A stretch of 64,000 nucleotides of DNA from Balaenoptera acutorostrata. Lineage: Eukaryota; Chordata; Mammalia; Artiodactyla; Balaenopteridae. Where the stretch lies: assembly GCF_949987535.1 (NCBI RefSeq), contig NC_080081.1:69399603-69463602 (forward strand). The letters run 5' to 3'. The notes under the pieces were generated by a model. It made no database searches. It was not told where the DNA came from and saw nothing but the letters and a program-made list of their open reading frames with translations. The position numbers and the translations under genes were made by a program. Every line of letters begins with the position of its first letter. The stretch's first letter is position 1. Below, in pieces: positions 25,559 to 37,639 of the stretch.

Positions 25559-26544
25559 GTGGACCTAAGACTATTTTTGTCACCCATGTATTATTATCAT
25601 ATGTTTCTATTCACATGGGATCTTAATAGCCGTGGCAGGAGCTAAGATATATGTTAGCTGAGGTAAAGGAGGGAGGAAGGAAGAATGGGAAGAAACTTGT
25701 TATCTCAAATTCAAATCTGAATTAAGAATTTAAAAAATAATTATGTGTAACTCAATGTTTAAAATATTAACGTAATATGTTGTAGCAGCCTGGTCACATA
25801 TTAACATTTTTGAAGAACTTTCCTAGTTAATATATTTGAGATAATAGATCCTACTGACTCCAAAAGAACTATGTCTAAGTCTAATGATTCACTTCATTGC
25901 AATAGTAAAGGGTATATATATTCCATACTTCAATTCTATAATTCAGCGTACTTTTCAATTAATTGGTAATATGATTTTCACAGGGCTACTTAAAGGGCTT
26001 CCAGAGTTTGATCCATACTGGCACCACTTCTCAAAATTTTCCAGATACACTCTCATTCATACAACTATTTATGTGATAAACTTTTGCCTTGATTCTGACT
26101 TTGTCATGGCAACATGCTAAAATATTTTCTGAATTATCGAAGAATAAACTATGTTTACCCAATTTTTATTTGCTACTATTATAATTATGTGCTCAGTCCA
26201 ACTTTTGTTGGATTACTATCATAATCATATTCTTGCTAATCTGACTAAAATCCTTACCTGCAGCATGCTTAGCCTGCTAAAAGCAATGTATATAATAAAG
26301 TTGTAAATTTATTTGTTGACATTTTAAACCTAGACAATTTAAGAAGAAAATTGCTGATCTGGAAATAATTCTGCGCACCAAAAACACTCAAAAACCAAGA
26401 CCAAACAAATCCCGATAAGGGGAAATAGGAGGAATCATGGGAGAAAGTTATCATGTCATTCTTAGAGTATGCAGTGGTGAAGAAAAATATGGACAAACGA
26501 AATGAATTTAGAAGATCAGATTACTATTAGCAAGTTCAGGGAAA

Positions 26545-26690
26545 GGATCAGCTTTTCCTGTTCACTGCTCTCTCTTTTCTACTATAAACTCACTGAGAGC
26601 AGGAACTGTTTTACATACTGTTATGTCTTTAGCATTTAGCAATGCTTGACCTATATAGCAGGGTCACAATAAGTGTATACCAAATGACTT
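26545..26690 (+). repeat. L2 3' fragment
   Basis: 'ctataaactcactgagagca', 'ggaactgttttacatactg', then 'atttagcaatgcttgaccta'. Confidence 0.65.
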
Positions 26691-27184
26691 GAATTATTGG
26701 ACATCTATCCTAAAATTAAAAAATGGCTAAAGAGAGATGAAAGTCAAAAAAAATTTAAATAATTCGATCATAAGGAGAAGCAAAATGGGAAACAGTAAAT
26801 CAATAGGGCTATTCAAAATATCCTATAAAAATTTAGATATTAGAATGAGGATAGTTGGTACATATTTGGGCTACAGTAAAATGCTTTTAGAACTGGGGGG
26901 TAAGAAGAAGATAAAATTGCCCTGTGGAAAAAAATATTAAGTACCATAACAAATGGTGACCATTTAAAATCATTAACCCTATGTATGCAACCAGGTATAT
27001 TCTTAGTAAGTAAAGAATCTAACTAAATCCAAAATTTATTGATTGTAATGACTGTCTGAATAGAAAATACATTAACCAAATAATGGCAATCAGTATGGAG
27101 TCTAGAAAATGGGCAAATTTTTTGTCAGTATTTTTCTTTTGTTACGCAGGGGTAAAGGTATTGTTCTTTTGACCAATGTGGATC

Positions 27185-27620
27185 ACTTTGATAGAAGACA
27201 CAAAATAGAAATTAAGAGAGTGGGCTATGATCTTGGGCAAGATAAGTAACTTATCTAAACCAAAAATTTCCTATCTGTAAAATGGGATATGAATACCATT
27301 AAGAATCCACATTAAGAACATGGTTGTTTTAAGAATTAAGGGCTGAGACCCCCTCTGCGATGTGAGGACACATCGAGAAGATGACCATCTATGAATCTGG
27401 AGTTGGGATCTCACCAGGCACCAAATCTACTGGTGCCTTGATCTTGGACTTTCTAGCCTCCAGAATTGCCAGAAATAAATATCTGTTGTTTATCAGCCCA
27501 GAACAAACAAACAAAAAAGAATTAAAGGAAATAATGCTTATAAACTAAAACACAAAGTATAGTCCCTGGCACATGGGGAGTGCTCAGCAAATGAGACCCA
27601 TGGATATAAATTAAAGGGGC
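27185..27620 (+). repeat. MIR split by a later insertion
   Basis: The first half (27185-27340) reads 'gatcttgggcaagataagta' and 'cctatctgtaaaatgggata'. The second half (27518-27620) reads 'aggaaataatgcttataaac' and 'tccctggcacatggggagtg'. An LTR-derived piece lies between them. Confidence 0.7.
27341..27517 (+). mobile_element. Retroposed MaLR LTR fragment with A-rich tail
   Basis: MaLR (MST/MLT-type) text: 'gatgtgaggacacatcgaga', 'ggtgccttgatcttggactt', 'ctagcctccagaattgccag'. An AATAAA is followed about 20 bases later by an (AAAC)n/A tail. Flanked by aagaattaagg (27331-27341) and aagaattaaagg (27518-27528). Confidence 0.6.
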
Positions 27621-28046
27621 ATTCACTAGGCTATGCTAGCTTAGTGGAACTATTCCTTCTGTTCCAAATTTTTGGAATGTGATCTCTTCGGTGGGCTTGC
27701 CCAGAAAGCGGCCTAAATGATATGTGAAGTCAATTTTCTGGCAGTATACCTGCTTTTGAGTTTGATCATTTTTGTTTGTTTCTAAAGCAGTCTCCTATGG
27801 GCTTAGCTTAGAGGAAGTTCCCTAGAGTTTGATAAATTCTGCTTTAAACTGACAAAACCCAATGTCAAAAAAAACACAGCAAAGAATGGATCCCTTGGTG
27901 ATTTTACCAAGATACTCTCAGCTGGAAGGCTTCTACTTGTAGGAGCCAGACATCATCCCTTCCCTTTGACAATTCTCTAAGTGTAACAGGATCTTACATA
28001 TCACACACACATATATTTATACAAGTATGTGTCTATGTCTATTCAC

Positions 28047-28095
28047 CTACCCACCTACCTACCTACTTCCTCACCTACCTACCTATCTATATCTG
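28047..28095. repeat. (CTAC)n-type simple repeat
   Basis: Imperfect ACCT/CTAC tetranucleotides, followed by a TATG-rich stretch to about 28135. Confidence 0.85.
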
Positions 28096-28139
28096 TGTAT
28101 GCATGCATGTATGTGTATAGTGTATATGTGTGTTCACTG

Positions 28140-28330
28140 TTCACAAAGTGCCTTCATTTTATGATCTCAAGACATTCGTAAAACCTCTCTTTGCAAAGAT
28201 ACTGTTCCCATTTTATAGCAGATGAAAGTGTCATTCCCCTTGCCTAATGTTATTCATTCTTTCAACATATATGTATTGAGCTCCTACTAAGTATCAGGCT
28301 CTATCACTGCCAGTAGTATCAGGTCTAAGC
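28140..28330 (-). repeat. MIR/L2-like relic
   Basis: 'aagtgccttcattttatgat' and 'gttcccattttatagcagat' look like reverse MIR. 'tattgagctcctactaagta' is the reverse 3' end of MIR or L2. Confidence 0.35.
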
Positions 28331-29134
28331 CTAGATTCAGTGTTCCTCTTACCCCCATCTGCTACTTCTAAGTCTATATGTCACAGCAAGTATACAAAAC
28401 TGAATTTACAAGTATTTTATTAGGAAACTAATAATGAGTTGAGCCTTTGGGGGGAAAGCCAAGGGGACAACAAAAGAGTGTTTTAAGAAAGAATTTCCAA
28501 ACTTACTAAACATCTATTTTGTTTCCAGTTTTTCTATCAAGAAGAATGATCTTCCAAAAATCAAAGAGAGACCAAATGTGGTTAAAAGGAAAATAATGCT
28601 CATAAAAGGTAAGGAATATAGTACAAGAGCTTCTGGTTGTTTTTAATGAATTCAGGTCTGGACAAGTCTAACTGTACTAAAGGAAATTAGAAAACTCTAT
28701 TGGTAATCTTTGAAGAATCATGATCATTGAGAAATACGCCAGGAGGCAGATGATTATTTTTTAAAAGGAAAAAGTTAGGCCTATTTGTGAGTTCTTAATG
28801 TCAATTCTTGGAAAAATTCTTGAATTGATGATTAAACAATTTGTAAGTACTTGGGAAAGGAAGTAGTGATTACTATGAGTCAGCTTAGATTCAATAACAA
28901 GTCTTGCAAAACTAACTTCATTTTCTTTTTTTGATAGATTAAATGCACTTTTCTTTTGACCGGTATTTTATAGAAGTACTTCATTATCTACTAATGTCTT
29001 AATTTAATATTGTCATTCAACTAGCAAATATCCTGGGCATGTGCATACATGTCAGTGAATTGGTCTTACACTGTAAACTTAATACGAGAATAGATAACTT
29101 TGTAATGCAGGGTAACTCCAGTTGAGTAGCACTT

Positions 29135-29300
29135 AAAAAGCACCTTTGCAATTAGGCAGTGTGCTAAGTATTGTAGATTAAAAGATAAATAAGACACAGT
29201 CCCTGTTTTTTACATGTCTGTAGACTGTTTAAGAGAAGATAGACAAAGATTAGTTTTCCTTTCCATGCATGCAGTGCTCTGCAACAATTCCCAGGGACTT
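29135..29300 (-). repeat. L2-like relic, minus orientation
   Basis: 'ggcagtgtgctaagtattgt' and 'gataaataagacacagtccc' match the reverse L2 3' region. Open frames on both strands at 29210-29447 appear fortuitous. Confidence 0.45.
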
Positions 29301-29439
29301 AATGATCTAGTGGGAGACACTGTTGCTTGTCTGTCCAAAGCCGACATAGAAAATGTATTTTTTTCAGGTAGGAAGTGGCAGGGAGTTGAGATATATTTTT
29401 CCTTGAATTCTAGGGGATGGTTTGGCTTCGTGTTCAGCA

Positions 29440-29805
29440 TTCAGTGATTGTTTTAGGGGCAGGAAGGTGACCCCATTCTGGCCAAAGGGACCTGAGATAA
29501 AAATTGCTAAAGGCTTCTAAATATACTCCGTCCTAAAACACAGAACTTCAAGGAGAAATTCTTTGTGTCTTTTTCCTACTTGAATGCAGTTGTGTGAAGA
29601 TGTGGTGTCTGGAGCAGTGGTGGTTATTTTGTGAATATGAGGCCAATGAGAGTCCTGACATCACTGAACCTCTGAGCCAATACTAGCAACTCCTTCTGAA
29701 CTCCACATCTTTCATAAAACAAACCCCCCGAAGCAAAATCCTTATTGCTTAAGCCACTTTTAGTTAGGTATTCAGTTACTTGGAGCCAAAAACCAACTAA
29801 CTGAT
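29440..29805 (+). repeat. MLT1-like LTR relic
   Basis: 'ggccaaagggacctgagata', 'gtgaatatgaggccaatgag', and the end 'cttaagccacttttagttag' with 'ccaaaaaccaactaactgat' follow the MLT1 plan. Confidence 0.55.
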
Positions 29806-30362
29806 ATTAGTGATAAACATAATTACTGACTATGTTTTCTACTTAGAATAGTATTTTTCAATAAAATAAGATTTCAAAATAATGCTTTTAAAATACCAAG
29901 ATGAAAGATTTAAGAAATGATTAAAATCACATCATAATTAATGACTATTAATCTCAATAAACTCTGAGAGTTTTATTACTTTAATGAAGAAGCATTTATA
30001 CATAGCATTTATAAAAACAATTTGTATGCTATTACACAACAATTAATCACAAACATTATGAGGTTTTTGGTGTGTCTTTTGTGAGATCTTCAGCAAAAAT
30101 GTCTTAATTATGTGCCAGCTATAATATGCAATCAACTTTTTTACTTCCTCATTTATATATGTGTTAAATAAAATTATGCTCTATTCTGTCATTCTTAAAA
30201 TAGCTGTTTTCATAACCTCTTTCCCTACAAATGACCTGCAGAGGAAGACAATTCCTTGATTTTCAAAATAATTATAATGGTATAAACTTATTTAGATTTC
30301 CATGGTATTGAGATTGAAATATGTTAACAAACCGTAGATAATGTGTAATATGATACAATTAC

Positions 30363-30465
30363 CTGGCTTGCGGCAAACCATAGCTGGTCCCTACTCCAAC
30401 CCGAGGCAAGCTATAGACGACTTTTTTTACTGTTGCTTGATCAGGGAAATTAAACATAACTGAGG
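30363..30465 (-). CDS. NBEA: Neurobeachin exon, PH end and PH-BEACH linker
   Basis: Internal coding exon of 103 bp with acceptor cttaccacag and donor gtaatt on the minus strand. It enters in phase 1 and leaves in phase 2. The reading is [20 protein letters not shown], then [13 protein letters not shown], with the last arginine split across the splice. The first part should form the final strand and C-terminal helix of the PH-like domain. The [11 protein letters not shown] stretch is the linker toward BEACH. The upstream intron is only 326 bp, so this exon and the one at 30792-30909 form a tight pair. The open frame and exact phase continuity on both sides argue that this is the functional gene and not a retrocopy. 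Confidence 0.95.
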
Positions 30466-30791
30466 CTGTGGTAAGAAGAAAAAACATGATTTAGAAAACC
30501 ACAGGAGAGCTAACCATCAATTTCAGAAATCATTTTCAAGTGCCCTTCATGATTTATTGGTAAAGGTAATGAATCTTCATGGGAAATCAGATTTCTGTGT
30601 AACTTTATCCACGAGAAATCTAGGATTAATGTTTTCAAGCAAATTAATTCTTTTTGTATTTTTATTTTAGTGAGGGCATATCAAAGAAAGAAATAAAACA
30701 GAAAAAAAAAATCAAGTCAGTATCACACCATGTAAATGAATAACATCCAAATATGAGCACATTTTCTTTCAAAATATTTAAGGAGACTTAC
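30466..30791 (-). other. NBEA: Short NBEA intron in PH-like domain
   Basis: Complete 326 bp intron, gtaagt at the 5' end and a pyrimidine-rich ttcttaccacag at the 3' end (minus strand). It is AT-rich and free of recognisable repeats. Confidence 0.9.
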
Positions 30792-30909
30792 TTCGGTTTG
30801 CCATAAATACTTCCAAAGCAGTGTTTTGTAGAAGATAACGTCTTGAAAATACAGCTCGTATCTCGCTGAACATCCATTTTCCATGAAGTCCCTCAGTGTA
30901 TGCAAGAAC
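30792..30909 (-). CDS. NBEA: Neurobeachin exon, PH-like domain part
   Basis: Internal coding exon of 118 bp, the most 5' NBEA exon in the window. On the minus strand the acceptor is tttattttag and the donor is gtaagt. It reads in phase 0 from [12 protein letters not shown] through [14 protein letters not shown] to EVFMANR, then leaves one base for the next exon. I recognise this as the C-terminal half of the PH-like domain that packs against BEACH in neurobeachin and LRBA. Neurobeachin is a very large neuronal BEACH-WD40 scaffold that anchors PKA and supports traffic of synaptic receptors. The following exon continues TSVMFNF, which fits NBEA. The frame is open throughout and shows no damage. 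NBEA rather than its paralogue LRBA is chosen mainly from the downstream exons. Confidence 0.95.
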
Positions 30910-31229
30910 CTAAAATAAACAGTTTAAAGGGAAGCGTCAGTTAAATACGTGTCTAAGACTCAGTGTGACAATATCTTAGACAGTGCTGTATAAAACTCAG
31001 TAAATTAGGAATTATCTTCCTGAATTCATGATATATCACAATATTGTCAAACATTTGATTCTGTATATTTGCGAAATTTCTACCTTTCTAAATTTTTAGT
31101 TGGCTCATGAAGAAATGAAGGAACAGAAAAGTTATATGTTCAAGGTGACCCTGTGACTTAAAACAGAAAACCAAGATGTGTTATGCTTTTGTGGTCTTGT
31201 ATATGATTGGTTGGACCACGTGGCCTGAC

Positions 31230-31905
31230 ATACACTTTTGGTTCTTTTCTAATGTCACTTTTCCTCCCTCTTCCTTGCTTAACGAAAGCCCACTTAGCCC
31301 CAAAGTGTCCATGTGGTCAACCCCAGGCAAGGGGCCATGACTGATCTAAGCCAGGGGTCAATGAACATTTTTGGTAAAAGGCCAAATAGTAAAAAATTTT
31401 AGGCCTTGCAGGCCATCTGTCCTTCTCACAACTATTCAGCTTTGCCACTGTGGTGTGAAAGCAGTCACAGCCAATGTGCAAATAAATGGGCACGACTTTA
31501 TTTATAACAATGGCCTGAATTTGTTCCTGAGGTCAGAGTTTGTCTGATCCATGGTCTAAGCCAATCATGATAAAGTTATTCTTTGCTTTTTCCAAATTCC
31601 CTTGCATCTAAGGGCAAGGACATTTGACCCAGAACTGGCTAATGAGAACAAAACCAGTCATTTGGGGATGTTTCAGAAAAGCTGATAAAATGAGTCATAT
31701 GTAGCTGGCACACTCCTTTCTCTTCCTTGCTTGAATGGAGATATAATGGCAGAAACTATAGCAGCAATTGTGTAGCCATTAGAGGAAGGCCAAGGGAATC
31801 CCAGCAAGGTTGGCGCTAATATTAAGTTACTGAAACAGTCTCAGCAACTATCCATATCTGGACTTCTCCTTCCATGATACAGATAAACCCACATTTGATT
31901 AACCC
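31230..31905 (+). repeat. MLT1-like LTR relic, interrupted
   Basis: 'acccagaactggctaatgag', 'ctttctcttccttgcttgaa' and 'agaggaaggccaagggaatc' resemble MLT1 text after 31560. The part before 31340 is less certain. A hAT element splits it. Confidence 0.45.
31352..31553 (+). mobile_element. Charlie/MER1-type hAT element
   Basis: Starts 'caggggtcaatgaacatttt' and continues 'aggccttgcaggccatctgt' and 'gggcacgactttatttataa', a widely known hAT-Charlie sequence. Flanked by an 8 bp near-identical duplication, atctaagc (31344-31351) and gtctaagc (31554-31561), as expected for hAT. Confidence 0.85.
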
Positions 31906-32279
31906 ACTGCAATGAAATCTGCAACACTTTCCTTCCTGATACACCAATGTATTTTAACAATACGTAAACACATTCTCTACTTGCACTGGTGTACCCTGTG
32001 TAATCTACTACACTTATATTTGCTTTGGTGAAAGCAGAAACTAGTTACTGAGTTTTACATACATGATATTCCTTAAGGTTTGAGAACAAGTTATGAAGTC
32101 CTTTTTCACATTTCCTTTCTCTAGGAATTATATATCTGTGTGTGTATATTATATATTATATAATTATATTATAATTATATTATGTTATCTATTCATCTTT
32201 TTATTTTTTGAAAATTCCATTTTCTAGTGCCTTAATTCAGTTTTTGTCTTTCTCTACACACTGGAAGGTTTTTGGAGGC

Positions 32280-32510
32280 AGTGAGACATCTATTTAAATC
32301 ATGAAACATTTTGGAGCCAGTCACAGTCTTATTTAAAACTTGGCTCTGCTATTTACTAGCTATAGGAACTTGGAAAAATTATTTAACTCTACCTGATTTT
32401 TGTCACCTGAAAAACAGTGATAATAATACTCATTACTGGTTAATTTAAGTGGAGACAATGAATGTAAAGTGCATGGCCTAGCTATTGTTGAAGTTCTGTT
32501 TATATGTCCT
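32280..32510 (+). repeat. MIR
   Basis: 'ttggctctgctatttactag', 'ctataggaacttggaaaaat' and 'gtgataataatactcattac' give a forward MIR. Confidence 0.8.
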
Positions 32511-32798
32511 TTCTGTTGAGCATAAAGTGACAACTGTTTTTCAGTTTCTACATGTAAAACTTCTTTTTATACATTTCACAAAAGGATTACAGTGACTTGC
32601 CACAATTTATATTAATACATGCTTACCTGGGTGCAACAGTTTCCAGATTTGAATTTCATAGACTAGCATAATTTTTTTTAAATGGAAAGAGTACTAATAC
32701 AGGGTTGATAACTCTTATTTTGTCAGGTAGGAATAATTTTAAGACACAACAGCCACAACAACAAAAACTATCTTTCACTATGACCATTATTTCACTAA

Positions 32799-33143
32799 TA
32801 TATATATATATATTTTATATATATATAAAGGCCATTTGAAAACCCAAAGAGTAAAATGAGTATAATCTCAGAAAAAAGGAGAGATCTTCCCATGAAAGCT
32901 GTGTTGGCACCCTTATACTAAATCTGGTATGCCAGGAGGATGGATGGAGATTTTATATATATATATATACACATATATATATATATAATGTATATTATAT
33001 ATAATATTTTATATATTATATTATATATAAAATATGTATAATATTTATATATAATATGCATATTAGGCTGTATATAATATATATATAGAGAGAGATATAT
33101 TAGTGTGTGGGTATATATATAAACGCATATATACACACACTAA
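32799..33143. repeat. TA-rich low-complexity blocks
   Basis: Two TA-rich blocks (32799-32828 and 32953-33143) of TATA, TATAATA and ATACACAC units. The I/Y-rich minus-strand frame at 32918-33136 is a repeat artefact. Confidence 0.9.
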
Positions 33144-33249
33144 TATTGTTATCTTTCTCTTTGGGAACCATGATGTAGTGAACATTTGACCAAGTATTCC
33201 TTTCCATTAAGCATGTTATCAGTTTATTTTACTTCTAGCAGGCAGGTGG

Positions 33250-34015
33250 CTCTCAAACACATAGAAGTTGGTTTGACTCCTTAAGTGCCCCATGCTAAAG
33301 TGTCTTACCAACTGTGCCAGTTATCAAATTATTGCTTCCCAGCTCCAAATTCACCCTTCATTGTTTATCTTGTGAAAGTGAATCTGTACCCTTTATTTTT
33401 CCTTTGCTAGCCGACACCATGTCGAGGTCTATCAGGAAAGGACTCTGAAGAGATGATGCAGAAGAAAGGGGTTTTTCTTCCTGGTTCTGCGTGCTCACCT
33501 AGCAGGTCCCTGCAGAGCGTGGGCTTCTCCAGTGCCCGGCTCCTGCAGTGTGTGACGGCTGACAGCAGCCAGTGACTAGCAGCTCTCTCCAGGACCCACT
33601 GTCCCAGACAGTTTTGTAACAGAGGGCTCTGGTGAGAACCCTCCCATACACAGATTCACCAACTCCCTAGAGGGTGGTTTTCGGGAAAGTTCCAAAAGGC
33701 AGAGCTCCAGCGAGCTCCCTCAGCAGGGCACCAGAGTGACTTCTGTACCATGAAGGGAACTATAGCCATGTCCTCTCTAACAAGGCCAGGAGGCCTCTTC
33801 TTGGGTTCAATGTCAGCTCAAAAGACAGTGGCTGCTCCTCATATATGCTGTTTGCTATATTTTTTAAGAGTTCTTTTTATTTCTTACTAACCATTCCCTG
33901 TTTCTCCAATATCCTGTTATAATTAATAATTATTTCTGTTTTTATAAATTATAACACTTTCCCTGTTTAAATTGCTATGTGGCTTCCTTCTCTTGACTGG
34001 ATCCAAACTGATACA
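33250..34015 (+). repeat. Probable old LTR relic
   Basis: The end 'tcttgactggatccaaactg' then 'atacag' matches the end of several old ERV LTRs. The middle is GC-richer than its surroundings (33470-33830). I cannot name the family or the exact start. Confidence 0.35.
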
Positions 34016-34554
34016 GGAACTCAATCAGTTCTCCTACCACCGCTTTCACAGCTCCAGGTTGGGACCACAACAGTCCTCAGGGACCCTCAGGAGCAAGAAA
34101 AAAGGAAACTGAGATAATCAGAGGAACTCAGTAAAGCCTGGAGGCAAAGAGTAAAAGGAGACAGAACAAAATTAAAAGAAAATTATTTTGCTAGCAGCTA
34201 ATAAACAGCTCAGGAGGCAAATTCCAAAAGATAGACCCAAAGGTCCCAGCTATTTTGAACAAGGTAGCATCATCTGAACGAGCGGTACAGTCCTTACCAG
34301 AGGGGCCGAGGGAAAGAAAATTTTACTTTACAGGCACCCATGTTATAGTTAAGCTTCTGAAATCCTTTAAAGAGGCTGATAAAAGACAATGCTCTGAGAT
34401 GTTCATAATTCCCTGCCAGGAAACCCAACAGAGCCTAGAGTCCTTTTTTTTTTTTTTTTTTTTTACAGCAAGCCACCTCCTACTTTCTCTTCTTGTTTCC
34501 TTCAAGATTGATTATGGAATGAAACTCTCTAAAATTTTTTTATTAAAGAATCTT

Positions 34555-34795
34555 TGGCTGGCATCCAACTTAGAGTTATCATGTACTAACCTCCAATATC
34601 TCTTCTCTGACATCACTTTGTTTGAATTCTGCGCCTGGCACTTATTTATTTTTTTGTTTGTCAGTCCCCTCCCTGTGACGTGAAAGTTCCATGAGAACAA
34701 GGCCCTCATCTATCTTATTTACTGCTCAATACACAGAGCTTAAAGCAGTGCCTGGCACAGATGTGCTCCATATACATTTGTTTGTTGAATAGATC
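34555..34795 (+). repeat. L2 3' fragment
   Basis: 'gttccatgagaacaaggccc', 'aaagcagtgcctggcacaga' and 'catttgtttgttgaatagat'. Confidence 0.75.
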
Positions 34796-36759
34796 AGCAA
34801 GAGAAACGGACAGAGATAATACATATGGGGAAGGTTACAAAGAGATCTTACAAAGTACGTGCATCTCTGACTCCTTTGCTGAACTGGAAAAAGCTTTCCA
34901 GTTTCACCTCAGACTTCTCGTGTTTATTATCCTAATGGTGGAGCCCATCAGAGGTCTCTTCTGTTTTTAGATTTAATCAAGATCTAAACAAAGTGATCTA
35001 AATAGAATAACTGGTTTCTCTTTTCTGGTAGTTTAATCTGCACCCACAAGGAACTCTAGACTGGGTTATACCCCATCTTGGAAGACTCTGTCCCCATAAA
35101 AAGGATTCCTTCACTCTAGAGGGTTGGGCTAAGGTGTTTTAGTTCATAGACTTATGCCTCGCACTTAAGAAAAATGTATACTGAGGTGTGTCACAGAATA
35201 TCATCTGACACCCCTCTTGAGCAACAATTTTATTTCTGATAAGTAATTAGACTTTTTTGTAGTGAAATTAATATAGATAGGATGGAAAATAAAATGTAAA
35301 AAAATGATGAATGGTTAAGATGAACCACTAGCATTCAAATAAATTTTGTGATTGCCATGACCGCCTGGGACTATACCCCAAGTCCCCTTTCCTCTCCTCT
35401 GCTCGTATGCAACGAGAGGGTAACCAAGAGAGAGCTCACCTACATACACTTGGCGGCTCGTGGAGGCTAAAGTAGAAAGCTGTTAGACTGGAGGCAGAGT
35501 GATCGGTTAGGACGCTGCTTCGGGCAAGTGATGAGGAGTTTAATCAGTTTGTATATGCTTCAAAAGTGCAAAGGAATATCATTTATAGTTGATTAAATAC
35601 TGAGTTTATGGCATGTTTATATAAAAATCTGGGCATCAAGCCTAGATCTGAAATATGACCTGATACCATAAAATTGCCTGTATTTTATTTATACCTCTAC
35701 TAGTTACATAGTGTTCTGTAAGTTTCAGGACCTTCTATAATAACTCTTTAAGTTACTTTTTCATTATAGTCCAAGATATTTTTCTAAACCATATAAGTAC
35801 TTTCATTTATACTTGAGGTTTGTGGTTTTGTTTTCTTTCTTAAGTCGACCTTCCCATATCATCTGGTTTGTGCTTGCTGGCCTCTCCGAATTATTTAATA
35901 TACTATGAAATCAATCAACAAATGCTAACTAGCCTATTCAGTTTCATTTTATGAAAATTGAATAAAGATAACTTTTATTACATCATATAGGTCATAAATA
36001 AGAAAATGAAAGCATCTTGATCACAAATTTTATTCAACTTTTGTGATTTTCTTAAGCGACCACTGAACTGTTTTGAGCTAAGGGCTTAATACCCAAAAGA
36101 AGTGAAGGGAGAGAGAGATCATGCTGGCTTTATACCCTGAGGTCTGTCCCACTCACTTATGAACTGAAGCACACAGGACATAATATAAAACAAATGTAAT
36201 AGAGACCCCTTGTAAACCACTTCGCCCGAATGTGTGCTTAACACATATTATTTGATGATTGTGTTGAAGAAAAATAGGGTTGCTGTGCACTCATGTGTAT
36301 CAGACATGCATATTTGTCAGAAACATGGGTATGGCTGTCAAATCAGTTTCATCTTTTTTTTCTTTTAAAGGCAGCTAATATTGTGTGACCTAAAAAGTAC
36401 TTGTTTAGTGAGAGCTTTGTTGATCTCAAATCATCTGATGCATATATTAGAACAAGTATTTGGATATGAAAAAACTAAATTTTGCTTCAAGTTATATTTT
36501 CTGTTAAGAATTGATAAAAATTATGTGAAGGGGTGGAGAGACATGCCCTGTTCAGTGTTCATGAGGCCATGATATCCAACAGACACTTGCAGCTTGAACA
36601 GTTTAATTAAAGGGCTGTTATTGCAATGGAAAGCTGTAACCCCCATCACTTTTATAATTCTGTACAAATTATCAATGATTCTGGATGGGACAAATATATT
36701 CAGGATGGAATAGTTCAAGAGTAATTTGAGGTTTGCATTCATAAATGATCATCCCTGCT

Positions 36760-37000
36760 CTTTTCCCTTTTGCCAGATGAATGAAGAGGAGTCTGATGCC
36801 CAGAAGGAAAGCAGAACCACAAAATGGAAGAAGTTTGGGTACTAAAATGACCATGTGGAAGATCACCTCTGACTGGCAGTTGCTGTCATGGTACACGGGG
36901 TGAGGAAGTGGGAAGCAGCAAAAACAGCAAGACGTTTGGAACTCCCTGTTCCCAGTTCTCACCACCTGTCTTGGTGATACTATTTCCTCACCAAAGGCAT
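36760..37000 (+). repeat. ERVL-MaLR-like LTR relic
   Basis: 'aaatggaagaagtttgggta', then 'ctaaaatgaccatgtggaag' and 'atcacctctgactggcag' resemble the 3' half of MaLR-type LTRs. Confidence 0.45.
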
Positions 37001-37639
37001 GGAGAGCATAAGATATAAGAAATATTTATTTAGAAGTGTATGGAAAAAAGGAAACAGCAACACAATGGACTAGCCTTTTCTAACTGGGCAATGAACAACT
37101 TTCCAAGAAGTAAGTTAGGTATGCATAACTTAAGAGTAAGTTTCCAGATCCTTAACTTCTTAAAATCTGTCTGCTTGAGAATGAACATGTGAGGGAAATA
37201 CAGGTTCTCTTTCCCATCTCTCTTTTCCCACTGCCCTTCTCCAATTAAAAAAAAAAGGGTGGGGGGCTCTCTATGGTGTATTATCTGGGGTATAAAATCT
37301 GTTGAGGGGCTAGGAGCCTCAAATAACGGACAATTCAAAATTCTGATGGAAGTGCTGTAAACTGTATGCCCTTAATGACTGGATTAAAAAAAAATCTTTT
37401 TGCAAGTTAAATGGTTTCCTAATTCTTTACTTTCAAAGAGTTGAAGTTGGATCTAATCGGGCTGTCAGTTGGGAGATAATTAAAAATAATTTTTCATGAT
37501 AGATCATTAGGTGATTTCTAGCATACAACTTAGAAGTGGTACAAAAAGCTATATGAATATGCTGTAATAAAACTTCAACATCCTTCTATTTATTTACAAT
37601 TTAAAACTGTGAACAAGATTTTTCAACATATCTACAAAA

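Larger units (their letters stand above)
24292..30362 (-). other. NBEA: NBEA intron separating PH linker from BEACH
   Basis: Complete intron of 6071 bp with GT-AG borders on the minus strand. No CHR SINE lies in it. It contains a hAT element (24983-25558), a MIR split by a retroposed LTR fragment (27185-27620), L2 pieces and an MLT1-like LTR. Stretches 25560-26540 and 28330-29130 show nothing I recognise. Confidence 0.85.

Noticed and set aside
34255..34683. 142-codon plus-strand frame with a poly-Phe run
   Set aside because: The Phe run is a T18-like tract and the end is L2. No gene structure supports it.
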